The notes beneath the pieces were generated by a model, which saw only the letters and a program-made list of their open reading frames with translations, ran no database searches and was not told the DNA's origin. The position numbers were made by a program, and so were the translations under genes. Shown piece after piece: positions 36,204 to 44,439 of a stretch of DNA of 64,000 bases. Position 1 is the stretch's first letter; every line of letters begins with the position of its first letter. Source of the DNA: Acinetobacter wuhouensis (lineage in GTDB: Bacteria > Pseudomonadota > Gammaproteobacteria > Pseudomonadales > Moraxellaceae); contig NZ_CP031716.1 of the NCBI RefSeq assembly GCF_001696605.3, positions 2,976,001 through 3,040,000 of the forward strand, given 5' to 3'.

Positions 36204-36797
36204 TTAAAGACTTAAAATTGCTGAATAGCTTAAAGGTACAGTAAAGCTAACTAAAACCAATGATGCAGTTCTCTGCATATTTCGTTGATTCAACCACGTG
36301 ACTTTATTGCTACAAAGTACTGAACCAATAAATGTCCAAAAAAATGCGATCGGAATAATCATCATCAAAAACACAAGCATATGTGAAATATAGGCAGATA
36401 AATTGTGCCATACAAATGCAGGAAAAATCGCAGAAGCAAAAAGCAATGCTTTTGGGTTCAAAAGCGTTGCAATAAATAACTCACGGATGCCAATCGTAGC
36501 TTGATCAAAGTTTTCGACATGATCTGAAGTACGCCATAGTTTTAACGCTAAGAATAGAATATATCCAGCACTAAACAGTTTTAAAATGACAGGGATACTT
36601 GGAAAATGCTTTGACACACTTCCAATAATTACGCCCCATAAACTAATTGAAATAAAATAACCAAGCGCCTCTGCGGGGATGAGCCCGAGAGATTTACGAA
36701 TTCCAACTTGAATTCCAGAAGATGCTAAAAGCGTATTGGTTGGTCCAGGTGTCAAAAGAATTGTCACGACCAAGCCAACAAAAAACCATGAAATCAT
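36204..36797 (-). CDS. LysE/RhtB-family amino-acid exporter
   Basis: A 197-residue inner-membrane protein with about six helices. The N-terminal signature Thr-Pro-Gly-Pro-Thr-Asn-Thr-Leu-Leu-Ala-Ser-Ser-Gly, the second-helix glycine run, and a later Leu-Asn-Pro-Lys-Ala-Leu-Leu-Phe-Ala segment are typical of LysE/RhtB translocators. Substrate cannot be told from sequence. Single gene with its own upstream region. Confidence 0.85.
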   Translation of the reverse strand: MISWFFVGLVVTILLTPGPTNTLLASSGIQVGIRKSLGLIPAEALGYFISISLWGVIIGSVSKHFPSIPVILKLFSAGYILFLALKLWRTSDHVENFDQATIGIRELFIATLLNPKALLFASAIFPAFVWHNLSAYISHMLVFLMMIIPIAFFWTFIGSVLCSNKVTWLNQRNMQRTASLVLVSFTVPLSYSAILSL

Positions 36798-37270
36798 TAA
36801 CTGACCTCACAAATCGAATAAGCGCAGATTAATTGTTTTGTTTTAAATAGGCAAAAAAATATTTGTAAGAGAACTTATTGTAAATTGTCATATTTTTTCA
36901 ACATTTATATGTTAATCAGTATATTAGATCATAAATCAGGATTCAGAACTACAAAGTCACATGCAGATTAATGTTTATTAAACACTCAATACCTGAATGA
37001 ATCCCTTAATTAACATACAGTTAATATGTGATTTAAATCACTTTACACCCCAGAATTTAGATCAATTTATCATAGATTGGTATGCACATTTGAAGCAACT
37101 TTTTATCCCCCTAATTACTTGTCGAATTTAAGTTTTATTTCAGTTTATTCGCCTAATATTTACTCAAGTTGCTTCTTCCACGATTTACCTCACTTGTAAT
37201 AGGTGGATAAATACTGTCGTTTTTTGCACGATTCAGGCACAATAGTAAGGTCTCTTTTATTTCTATTTTT
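36798..37270. other. Intergenic region between divergent LysE-family and DUF2062 genes
   Basis: 473 AT-rich bases. It must contain both promoters. I see no ORF with a ribosome site, no RNA gene and no clear operator. Confidence 0.5.
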
Positions 37271-37825
37271 ATGGCAAAGCATTTTTTTCAGTCTTGGCTT
37301 CCATCCCCAGAGCGAGTCAAAAATTTGAAATTCATGAAGATTTTTGGCAATAAAGCCTTAAGTCCAATGCTTTGGTATGTCAATCGAAAATCTATTTCTA
37401 AAGCCATGTTCATTGGAACATTTTGGGGAATTTTACCAATACCTTTTCACACCGTTCTAATTGTTTTTACAATTTTAATTTTTGAAGCTAACCTCCCGAT
37501 TGGATTACTGCTTTCTTGGATTATGAATCCATTAACGATCGTACCAATTTTGTTTTTAGCTTTTTGGATTGGTTCAAAAATTTATCATGTCCATATGATC
37601 AATAAAGACATGTTAATCGGTGTTTTCCACCAAATTATCAATTGGATTAAAAATTTTGGACATGGTCATATTGATTTGAGTTTAGCTAAAATTTTAGCGA
37701 CTGGGTTATTAATCGAAGCCCTAGTCTTTGCAGCATTATTATTTATCATTACGCGTATTTATTGGCGTTGGAGTGTGGTTAAAAAATGGAATAATCGCAA
37801 TAACAGCGAATTACATCACCAATAA
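37271..37825 (+). CDS. DUF2062 membrane protein
   Basis: 184 residues. A basic N-terminus is followed by Ser-Lys-Ala-Met-Phe-Ile-Gly-Thr-Phe-Trp-Gly-Ile-Leu-Pro-Ile-Pro-Phe-His-Thr and Trp-Ile-Met-Asn-Pro-Leu-Thr-Ile-Val-Pro, the two hallmark stretches of DUF2062. About three membrane helices are visible (about 45-75, 80-105, 145-170). The role is unknown; some relatives are fused to glycosyltransferases, but this one is stand-alone. Confidence 0.8.
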   Translation: MAKHFFQSWLPSPERVKNLKFMKIFGNKALSPMLWYVNRKSISKAMFIGTFWGILPIPFHTVLIVFTILIFEANLPIGLLLSWIMNPLTIVPILFLAFWIGSKIYHVHMINKDMLIGVFHQIINWIKNFGHGHIDLSLAKILATGLLIEALVFAALLFIITRIYWRWSVVKKWNNRNNSELHHQ

Positions 37826-37907
37826 TCCATTTTATCTTTAATCTAAAATCAGGGCTTTATCATCATTAGTTGTTCCATAAAGTTAGAACAAACAAGCTGA
37901 CTGATTT

Positions 37908-38264
37908 TTAATTTAATACAACTTCGATTAGCTCAGAATGCCCTGTTGAAAGATCCCCATTTAGCCATTGCCAATCTTCAACGAGTTTAATGACATCATT
38001 TTCGAGTAATTCGATTTTGGTTTTACAATATCCAGTTCTTAATTCACCTGTTACTGTTAAATGTTGATAGCAAATTTCAAAGCTATCTTCAGTGAGCATT
38101 TGCCCGATGATTGAACCAACTTGCACCACCCCACCTTCATATTTTGCCGTGATTACTTTGCCTTTTTGATTATAATAAAAACGTGTTGCTCCATTTACAT
38201 CCCCATTGGCTGTATTGGCAAGGCTCATAAATATTTTATTATTGAGTAGATTTAGATTTTTCAT
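37908..38264 (-). CDS. Small conserved protein of the type often mislabelled N-acetylglutamate synthase
   Basis: 118 residues, all-beta in appearance: Ala-Asn-Thr-Ala-Asn-Gly-Asp-Val, Phe-Tyr-Tyr-Asn-Gln-Lys-Gly, Val-Gly-Ser-Ile-Ile-Gly, Phe-Glu-Ile-Cys-Tyr-Gln-His, and Trp-Gln-Trp-Leu-Asn-Gly-Asp-Leu-Ser-Thr-Gly-His-Ser. I recall relatives carrying the database name N-acetylglutamate synthase, but it has no acetyltransferase fold or argA/argJ similarity. It looks like a small lipocalin/FABP-like barrel. Function unknown. Confidence 0.65.
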   Translation of the reverse strand: MKNLNLLNNKIFMSLANTANGDVNGATRFYYNQKGKVITAKYEGGVVQVGSIIGQMLTEDSFEICYQHLTVTGELRTGYCKTKIELLENDVIKLVEDWQWLNGDLSTGHSELIEVVLN

Positions 38265-38331
38265 TGCTTCCTCAAACTATTTTGATGCCCTCTCTATCAT
38301 ACAAATAGAGAGGTATTGTTTAAGGACAATA

Positions 38332-39627
38332 TCAGAAAATTCTCTGTGGGTCTTTTTCGACTTTAGGCAAAGATTGAGCAATTTTTTCTGCTATCGCAAT
38401 ATAGTTTTCCGCCACAGCATCTCCTGCAACCACAGATGGTTTACCTGCATCAGCATTTTCACGAATTTGCACATTTAAAGGTAAGCGTCCGAGGAGTGGA
38501 ATGTCATATTGTTCCGACAATAGATCACCACCACCTGTACCAAAAATTTGCTCTTCGTGACCACAGTTTGAGCAAACATGTGTCGACATGTTTTCAACCA
38601 CACCAATCACAGGAATTTGAACTTTATTAAACAGTTCAATCCCTTTTACTGCATCCATCAAGGCAACGTTTTGTGGCGTTGTCACGATTACAGCACCCGT
38701 CACAGGAATACGCTGTGCAAGTGTGAGTTGAATATCACCTGTACCTGGTGGCATATCAATCACCAAGACATCTAGGTCTGGCCAAAGTGCTTGATTAAAT
38801 AATTGCATTAAAGCGCCTGTCGCTTTCGCACCACGCCATGCGACTGGCGTATTTTGTTTTCCAATCAGATGACCGATCGAAAGTGTCGCCATGCTATAAG
38901 CTTCTAAAGGTACAAAATTTTCACCCTCAATCTTCGGTGTTTGACCTTCATTGCCAAGCATGGTTGGAATACTTGGTCCATAAATATCGGCATCTAAAAC
39001 ACCCACTTTTAAACCTAGCTTTTGTAATGCTAGAGCCAAATTCACCGTCGTGGTTGATTTACCTACACCGCCTTTACCTGAAGATACAAGAATCACATTT
39101 TGAATGCGTGGATGCTTCGGAATATCACGTTGTTGCGGTGCAGCTTTTTGAATCGGCGGATTGTTCGGATCTTCTTCTGCATTCTTACTTTCAGTCTGCT
39201 TTTGAACTGGTGCTCCTACATTTGAAGAAGCATCAACCACTGGCGGTAATTTTTTATTTTCTGCTTTCGGTTGAGATGAACAACTATGCCCAGCTTTACC
39301 ATGTGAATCGCTTGAACAACTTTGACCTTGAGAATGGTCATGCTGAATTTTTTGTTGAATCACATGCATATTCAATTCTTCGATGCCACATTTTTCCAAA
39401 GCATCGACCAAATCATCATGAATTTTTTGTAAATGTTCAGCTTCTTCAGGAAAAGTATTTATGGTCAACTGTAACACTCGACCTTCCACATTCACCTGTG
39501 TAATGCGGTCTTTTAATCCATTTTGAGAATTGGGCAAAATATAGTTTTGCAAAACAGTTTGGATTTCTTCCTCTTTCACCTCCTGTGCAGGAGAAAAAAC
39601 GGATTTAAGCGAAGAAAGCCACGACAT
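38332..39627 (-). CDS. apbC: Mrp/ApbC-type iron-sulfur cluster carrier ATPase
   Basis: 431 residues from the ATG at 39627, which has GGAG 8 bases upstream; an in-frame upstream ATG at 39693 adds an unlikely hydrophobic stretch. An N-terminal DUF59/FeS-assembly domain (about 15-90) is followed by a linker with an unusual run of His, Cys and Ser (about 95-125). The Mrp ATPase has a P-loop Ser-Ser-Gly-Lys-Gly-Gly-Val-Gly-Lys-Ser-Thr, Asp-Ala-Asp-Ile-Tyr-Gly-Pro-Ser, and a Cys-Ser-Asn-Cys motif that ligates the bridging cluster. It delivers FeS clusters to apoproteins in the cytosol. Confidence 0.93.
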   Translation of the reverse strand: MSWLSSLKSVFSPAQEVKEEEIQTVLQNYILPNSQNGLKDRITQVNVEGRVLQLTINTFPEEAEHLQKIHDDLVDALEKCGIEELNMHVIQQKIQHDHSQGQSCSSDSHGKAGHSCSSQPKAENKKLPPVVDASSNVGAPVQKQTESKNAEEDPNNPPIQKAAPQQRDIPKHPRIQNVILVSSGKGGVGKSTTTVNLALALQKLGLKVGVLDADIYGPSIPTMLGNEGQTPKIEGENFVPLEAYSMATLSIGHLIGKQNTPVAWRGAKATGALMQLFNQALWPDLDVLVIDMPPGTGDIQLTLAQRIPVTGAVIVTTPQNVALMDAVKGIELFNKVQIPVIGVVENMSTHVCSNCGHEEQIFGTGGGDLLSEQYDIPLLGRLPLNVQIRENADAGKPSVVAGDAVAENYIAIAEKIAQSLPKVEKDPQRIF

Positions 39628-40111
39628 AGATTTGCTCCAAATTTGCAAATACACCAAATACTGAATGCTTAGTGTAACTGTAAATCGCATCAAGGTTAAG
39701 CATACTTCTATTCAGCTTTTTGAATGTGCTTATAAATCCAAGTGATTTAGTTGGTTTAATACAATATTTCCAGCTGAAGATAGAGAAATTCAGTGTTATT
39801 GGCTGATGTTATCCAGTGAGATAAAAACTATATTCTAAACCTTGAAGAATATGGATACGTGAAAATGTCATCCGCAACTGTTTGAGGCAGGACTAAATAT
39901 ACAAGTTAATGTTTCTGTGAAATATTGAAAGATTTGACGGATGTTGACGAGTTTTGCGGATGACAATGGTTTTGCTTACTTTTCCCGAAAGAAAAGTAAG
40001 GCGAGCCGCAGGCTAATCCCTAAATCCAAATTATTGATGAAGGACTCCGTCAAGCAAGCCTTAAAATAATTTTAAAAAGATATACTTTTTTTAAGTTCAT
40101 AACATCGGTTA
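39628..40111. other. Intergenic region with a 10-bp-stem palindrome (39975-40000)
   Basis: 484 bases without a gene. The hairpin CTTACTTTTC/GAAAAGTAAG with loop CCGAAA has no T tract, and together with its GC-richer flank it resembles a dispersed intergenic repeat rather than a terminator. Nothing else is recognised. Confidence 0.5.
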
Positions 40112-40405
40112 TTAATCTTGAGTTTTTCGCTCTCGATAATAGTCTATGAACAATTGACCAAAAATACGCGCTTCACCTTGTGCTTTAATTTGATCAGGAG
40201 AGATCACTTTTATTTTTTCTTGTGACCATGTCATAAATTCAGGATCTATCAATATTTTATCTAACTCCGCTTGAGGAATTCGTCCAAAACGCTGTGCATA
40301 GCCCATTGCATCTGACATCATTTGACCTGATTTCTTAGACATTCGATAGATAAATATACATCCAATGACAACAACAGCGAGAATCACCCAGATTAAAATA
40401 TTCAT
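40112..40405 (-). CDS. Small membrane-anchored hypothetical protein
   Basis: 97 residues. An N-terminal membrane helix (about 3-22) precedes Met-Ser-Lys-Lys-Ser and a soluble helical part with Arg-Phe-Gly-Arg-Ile-Pro and Phe-Gly-Gln-Leu-Phe-Ile-Asp-Tyr-Tyr. The topology is probably N-out with a cytosolic tail. No family recognised. An AGG-like ribosome site (AAAGGAAAG) lies upstream, which supports expression. Confidence 0.6.
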   Translation of the reverse strand: MNILIWVILAVVVIGCIFIYRMSKKSGQMMSDAMGYAQRFGRIPQAELDKILIDPEFMTWSQEKIKVISPDQIKAQGEARIFGQLFIDYYRERKTQD

Positions 40406-40543
40406 ATCTTTCCTTTTTTATAATTGATCAATTTTTCGTTAATATTTCCGATACAAACTTTAGCTGACAATTTCGCTATAGTATTTTTTTGAATTTATTT
40501 TACAAAGTAAATCCTTCATTTTCTAAAAATAATAGGTTTAATC

Positions 40544-40843
40544 ATGTTTCGTATTTTTACTTTGATTTTAACACTTTTGCTTTCAAATACTGTATTTGCA
40601 GGAACTACTGCCTCATCTGTTCGTACAGATTCAGGGCAAATTATTTCGGTGGGAGATAGCCTTACGGAGATGAGTTCACGTATTAATCAGTCACCAGTTT
40701 CAATGAATTCTTATGAAACAAAAGAGGGAGAAACCACTGTAACTGTGTCTGATTATACTTATGATATTGATAATATCCGCTACACATTCACGATCATTAA
40801 TAATCAAGTTAAAAAAATTGAATGGACACGTAAAGACATTTAA
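40544..40843 (+). CDS. Small exported protein, DUF2845-like
   Basis: 99 residues with a signal peptide (about 1-19, Val-Phe-Ala). The mature part has Val-Arg-Thr-Asp-Ser-Gly-Gln-Ile-Ile-Ser-Val-Gly-Asp-Ser-Leu, a pattern seen in DUF2845 proteins, then alternating strands ending Ile-Glu-Trp-Thr-Arg-Lys. Periplasmic location is likely. The family link is tentative and the function unknown. Confidence 0.6.
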   Translation: MFRIFTLILTLLLSNTVFAGTTASSVRTDSGQIISVGDSLTEMSSRINQSPVSMNSYETKEGETTVTVSDYTYDIDNIRYTFTIINNQVKKIEWTRKDI

Positions 40844-40888
40844 AAGCCGTCAATTGAATAATTAACAGCTTTTCGTTAAAACAAAAGT

Positions 40889-41077
40889 TTAAGCATCTTC
40901 ATCTTTGCCATGTTTTAAATCATTCAAGGCTTTTTCACCTTTCAACAAAGTTTCTTGCGCTTTGTGTTTTAAATTATCTGCCACTTTTTCAGCGCCCAAC
41001 GTTGCTTCTTTTGCTTTGAGTTTAAGATCATCTTTCACTTCAGAAGCTTTATTTTTTAAATCGTCTAAACTGGTCAT
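40889..41077 (-). CDS. Small Lys/Ala/Glu-rich amphipathic helical protein
   Basis: 62 residues from the ATG at 41077, preceded by GAGGA. It consists almost entirely of a repeating 11-residue-like pattern of Leu-Lys-x-Lys-Ala-x-Glu, with no Cys or aromatics. This is like LEA or YtxH/apolipoprotein-type helical stress proteins. Stress or membrane-surface function is an inference from composition only. Confidence 0.6.
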   Translation of the reverse strand: MTSLDDLKNKASEVKDDLKLKAKEATLGAEKVADNLKHKAQETLLKGEKALNDLKHGKDEDA

Positions 41078-41285
41078 AGGCTTATTCCTCATTTGTTTGA
41101 AATGAATTACCACAGCTTTGTTATACCAATAGAAAATACTTTAAGGCTTAAAAACTGCAATTTGAAACAATCGAGTAACATACTGTAGCGAAAAAATTTA
41201 GCCACTTTCTGCAATCAATGCGCATGAATAAATGACTATTCTAGGTTAGGATTCTATTTACGCTCATCAGGTTTTAGTCAGCAAT

Positions 41286-41510
41286 ATGAATCAACATTTA
41301 AGAAATAAAATCATCCAAATCTGCGATGATAAAATTGCAAAAAAAGGGGGGAATGTTGGGCTTTCATTTTACGCATTTTTCGCCAATAAAAATGATGATC
41401 CTGAAACCTTGATGCAAGTAGCGACATGGTGGATTCAAACACATCAACTCAATCATTTTGAAAAAGCTGTAAAAATTAAAAATATGATTGAGGATGAATA
41501 TGGAAAATAA
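41286..41510 (+). CDS. Small conserved protein, DUF6500-like
   Basis: 74 residues with Ile-Cys-Asp-Asp-Lys-Ile-Ala, Gly-Leu-Ser-Phe-Tyr-Ala-Phe-Phe-Ala-Asn-Lys-Asn-Asp-Asp-Pro-Glu and Ala-Thr-Trp-Trp-Ile-Gln-Thr-His. I associate this pattern with DUF6500, from memory. Soluble, no known role. It overlaps the start of the next gene by 11 bases, which suggests translational coupling. Confidence 0.6.
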   Translation: MNQHLRNKIIQICDDKIAKKGGNVGLSFYAFFANKNDDPETLMQVATWWIQTHQLNHFEKAVKIKNMIEDEYGK

Positions 41511-41847
41511 AAAACTGACTTATCTTTGGTGGGGAATAGACTTACACAGTGCTGTGGTGACATACGATACCATTTCATGGCTGACAGAAGACGACCGTTT
41601 AAATTCAGAATCTTTTTATAAACTCTCTGAAGATTTATTACAGATTGAATTTAAAGATAAAAATCTGCTCATTGATGTGGGTTGGTATAATCCATTTCAA
41701 ACCAAGCAAGGTTTTTTTCGGATTGAACTTATCCAGAACATGAATTGGGAAAGACCGCTGTTTAAGCGAAATTTTAGAAAAATAAATACTTTAAAACGAC
41801 AAATCTCTCAACTGATCCACCAAATTGAGCAGCAACAATTTCAATGA
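41500..41847 (+). CDS. Hypothetical protein translationally coupled to upstream gene
   Basis: 115 residues from the ATG at 41500, with GAGG 6 bases upstream inside the previous gene. Soluble, with Tyr-Leu-Trp-Trp-Gly-Ile-Asp-Leu-His-Ser-Ala-Val near the N-terminus, Val-Gly-Trp-Tyr-Asn-Pro in the middle, and a C-terminal coiled-coil-like Gln/Ile helix. No family recognised. Confidence 0.6.
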   Translation: MENKKLTYLWWGIDLHSAVVTYDTISWLTEDDRLNSESFYKLSEDLLQIEFKDKNLLIDVGWYNPFQTKQGFFRIELIQNMNWERPLFKRNFRKINTLKRQISQLIHQIEQQQFQ

Positions 41848-41857
41848 TGCAAAATCT

Positions 41858-42172
41858 TTAAACTGATCTCAGGGGTGTCAGCAATGCCTCATAACTTTGC
41901 AAATGGGTAAACACACCATTCTGTCGTTTATGTGCATCAATCAGAGGAACAAGTCTTTGAAAATGCTCAGATTCAACATGTGCGTCCAAAGCAGCACGAT
42001 CTACCCATTCTTCTATAAAGACAAAATGACCAATCTGTTTTAAATCATGATACAGATCGTAAGCAATACAGCCTTGTTCTTGTTTGGTTTTTTCAATCAA
42101 TTCCTGATACAAAGGCAACACCACCTCTATTTTATCTTCTTGAATAAAATCTTCTGCAATCAATTTCAGCAT
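41858..42172 (-). CDS. Antibiotic biosynthesis monooxygenase (ABM)-type quinol monooxygenase
   Basis: 104 residues from the ATG at 42172 (AAGG 11 bases upstream). It shows the ABM ferredoxin-like pattern: Glu-Val-Val-Leu-Pro-Leu-Tyr-Gln-Glu-Leu, Glu-Gln-Gly-Cys-Ile-Ala-Tyr-Asp-Leu, Phe-Val-Phe-Ile-Glu-Glu-Trp and Leu-Asp-Ala-His-Val-Glu-Ser-Glu-His-Phe. It is related to YgiN-like quinol monooxygenases. The substrate is not deducible. Confidence 0.8.
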   Translation of the reverse strand: MLKLIAEDFIQEDKIEVVLPLYQELIEKTKQEQGCIAYDLYHDLKQIGHFVFIEEWVDRAALDAHVESEHFQRLVPLIDAHKRQNGVFTHLQSYEALLTPLRSV

Positions 42173-42226
42173 ATGTATTACCTTAAAATTCATTCTTTGC
42201 TATCAGTGTTATTTTTAGCATATTTT

Positions 42227-42742
42227 TTATAGTGGCGGAGTCTGAATCAGCTTATATTTAGCGACCTTTGTGGTGCGTTGATTTGGACTATGTATCGGTA
42301 AGAAACATTTTAAATACATGATATTGGCACTGATCAAACCAATCAAAAGCGGAACTGACAATATGATCAAACTGATAATACCAAAGCCTAAACTTTCCTG
42401 AATTTCACCCATTCGACCATCAAGGAACTGGAAGAAAAAGATCAGGAAAAACCACAATGTACCTAATTTCAAAATAAGTTTAAACCACTGTTTCAGTTCA
42501 AATATTTTCTGTGGTTGGCTTAGATATCTTAAAATCAACCAAAAGCAGATCATGCCCAATAGCATTAAAATCGGGGTGAGATAGAGCATCACTTCTATGC
42601 CTCGCTGAGCTGTCCTTTCTGAGGCTGCAACAAATAAATCACCATGATAAAAATTTAAAAACAAACAAAATGGAATCACCAAGCTGGAAACAGCCATTAC
42701 ACTGGCAAAGATTGCCGAGAAAAACAGTGTCCAAGATCGCAT
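42227..42742 (-). CDS. Four-helix membrane protein, hypothetical
   Basis: 171 residues with four clear hydrophobic helices (about 4-30, 50-73, 85-107, 118-143), short polar loops and a basic C-terminus (Asn-Gln-Arg-Thr-Thr-Lys-Val-Ala-Lys). No transport or enzymatic motif. Not recognised. Confidence 0.6.
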   Translation of the reverse strand: MRSWTLFFSAIFASVMAVSSLVIPFCLFLNFYHGDLFVAASERTAQRGIEVMLYLTPILMLLGMICFWLILRYLSQPQKIFELKQWFKLILKLGTLWFFLIFFFQFLDGRMGEIQESLGFGIISLIILSVPLLIGLISANIMYLKCFLPIHSPNQRTTKVAKYKLIQTPPL

Positions 42743-42935
42743 TAATATTCTCCTTTTTGATCTTGGATTGAGTGTGCATGTGTGAAATGTGATTTAGATG
42801 AGAGCAATGTGAAATTTGGGTGAAGTTTAATGATCAATATTGAATTGATTCAACAAATACCACACTACATTTCTCTTGTTTGATTACATTTTGAATATGC
42901 TAAAATATGATCAACAATCAACCTGAGTGATCGTG

Positions 42936-43124
42936 ATGAATGAAGTATTTGATCCTTTCGTGTCAGAATTTGACGATGCGGATATGGAACAAAATTACAA
43001 TGAATGGCTGAAAAACAAAGTTGAACAGTCTATTGTCGATTCACGCCCATCCATTTCACATGATCAAGTTATTGAACGCATGAAGCAAAAGCGCGAAGAA
43101 AGATTAAAAAATGTTGACCGTTAA
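42936..43124 (+). CDS. Antitoxin of ParE/RelE-type pair
   Basis: 62 residues from the ATG at 42936. Acidic N-terminus, then Trp-Leu-Lys-Asn-Lys-Val-Glu-Gln-Ser and a C-terminal basic tail (Arg-Met-Lys-Gln-Lys-Arg-Glu-Glu-Arg). It overlaps the toxin gene by 14 bases, the usual antitoxin-first layout. The specific antitoxin family is not certain. Type II antitoxins usually repress their own promoter; no operator was identified. Confidence 0.75.
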   Translation: MNEVFDPFVSEFDDADMEQNYNEWLKNKVEQSIVDSRPSISHDQVIERMKQKREERLKNVDR

Positions 43125-43386
43125 CTGGAAAATAAACGCTGTTCATGACTTAGAGGAAATTATTGATTATATTTTCATTCAAAACCCTGGAGCCGCAATA
43201 AATCTCGAAGATGAAATTTTAAATACGGCTGAGAGCCTTGCTGATATGCCATACAGTGGGCGTATAGGTCGAGTTTCTGGGACGAGAGAAAGGATCGTAC
43301 ATCCCAATTACATGATTATTTATCAGCTTTTATTTGATTCAATTGAAATTCTCAATATCGTACATACAAAAAAGCATTATCCATAA
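43111..43386 (+). CDS. ParE/RelE-superfamily toxin
   Basis: 91 residues. Features of ParE_toxin are Trp-Lys-Ile-Asn-Ala-Val-His-Asp-Leu-Glu-Glu-Ile-Ile-Asp-Tyr-Ile, Pro-Tyr-Ser-Gly-Arg, Gly-Thr-Arg-Glu-Arg-Ile-Val-His-Pro-Asn-Tyr-Met-Ile-Ile-Tyr, and a final His-Thr-Lys-Lys-His-Tyr-Pro. Known relatives either poison gyrase (ParE) or cut ribosome-bound mRNA (RelE); the sequence alone does not decide which. Confidence 0.85.
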   Translation: MLTVNWKINAVHDLEEIIDYIFIQNPGAAINLEDEILNTAESLADMPYSGRIGRVSGTRERIVHPNYMIIYQLLFDSIEILNIVHTKKHYP

Positions 43387-43418
43387 CTTCAAGTATATAA
43401 CATCAATAAAATCTGTTT

Positions 43419-44249
43419 TTATTTCACAGTCGCCATAAAACTCACAGCACTAAACAACCAAATCCAAAGTACAAAACAACGCCCTTGATTAAAATGATTC
43501 AGTTCTGTGCCATGCAAAATATTATGACGAGTTGCAGTTACAGTAGAACTATTATCCATTTTATAAGCTGCAAGTTCTGAAAAATATGGATTCAATTCAT
43601 GTGCAATTTTAGCTTTGTGCCACAAACTTTTAATTTCATGACCTTTTAAACCTGGGACGATTTTATAAACATCGACAAACTTGCTATCTTGTTGTTTTAA
43701 ATAGCCATGCTGAATCAAAACATCCGTGAGCAAGCCTTCCAATTGTGCATACAAAATTGGCGTACAACCTGCATAAAACCCCAATTCATACAACTTAAAT
43801 GCTTCATCAATTACGTGTTTACGCAAAGCTTTATTTTCACCAACTTCAAGTGCATCGAATGCTTCAAAAAATTCAGTTTGAAAATGTTGACCATTCACCA
43901 CATTTAAAAGATTAAAACTTTTTAAATCTTCAACTTCATGAATCTCTTGCCAAAAATTCAGTAAATACAAAACATCATTGGCAACTTTAGCATCCAATTC
44001 CTGATTGAGTTCATCCGCAAGTACATTGAAATAAGGCTCTTGTTCAGCCAATTGATGCAAGGTTTTCTGTAAATAGACATGCTCATCTTCAGCAATATCT
44101 TCAAGGTAGATTTGCGCTTCTTTTAAGATATTTTTCCCAAGTTGTTGCTGACTGCCTTTATTTTGCGGAATACGGGTGACTTCACGATCAAAGTCATCCT
44201 CAAAATCGTGATCAAGCCTATCATTATCAAAAGTATTTTTATGAATCAT
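43419..44249 (-). CDS. Hypothetical protein with C-terminal HEPN-like motif
   Basis: 276 residues from the ATG at 44249; an in-frame start at 44294 is less likely. The N-terminus is acidic and disordered, the middle helical. The C-terminal part has Tyr-Glu-Leu-Gly-Phe-Tyr-Ala-Gly-Cys-Thr-Pro-Ile-Leu-Tyr-Ala-Gln-Leu-Glu-Gly, then Thr-Ala-Thr-Arg-His-Asn-Ile-Leu-His-Gly. The Arg-x4-His element in a helical C-terminus matches the HEPN ribonuclease signature (Rx4-6H). It lies right after a toxin-antitoxin pair on the opposite strand. An RNase or defence role is inference only. Confidence 0.55.
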   Translation of the reverse strand: MIHKNTFDNDRLDHDFEDDFDREVTRIPQNKGSQQQLGKNILKEAQIYLEDIAEDEHVYLQKTLHQLAEQEPYFNVLADELNQELDAKVANDVLYLLNFWQEIHEVEDLKSFNLLNVVNGQHFQTEFFEAFDALEVGENKALRKHVIDEAFKLYELGFYAGCTPILYAQLEGLLTDVLIQHGYLKQQDSKFVDVYKIVPGLKGHEIKSLWHKAKIAHELNPYFSELAAYKMDNSSTVTATRHNILHGTELNHFNQGRCFVLWIWLFSAVSFMATVK

Positions 44250-44349
44250 GGTCAGCTCACTCTCAGCAATTACAAATTTGGAAATAGACAGCAATATTCT
44301 ATCCGAATGGTTCGATGAAAATGTGAAATTGTATAAAAATCTACATTTG

Positions 44350-44371
44350 AATAGAATTCACCTATTCTATT
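44350..44371. promoter_or_regulatory. Inverted repeat in metG/HEPN-like divergent promoter region
   Basis: AATAGAA-8 nt-TTCTATT lies between the two divergent genes and could be an operator. No known regulator consensus matched by eye. Confidence 0.3.
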
Positions 44372-44439
44372 GTGCATCTTCACAGCAATTACGTTAAAAT
44401 CAATGCCCTTGCATTAACTTGAGAAAGAGAGTTATATCC

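Noticed and set aside
37908..38264. N-acetylglutamate synthase
   Set aside because: No acetyltransferase or argJ features; the name is a propagated label in my judgement.
38838..39503. Long plus-strand frame opposite apbC
   Set aside because: It is a shadow of the well-supported Mrp gene, with no start signal or family.
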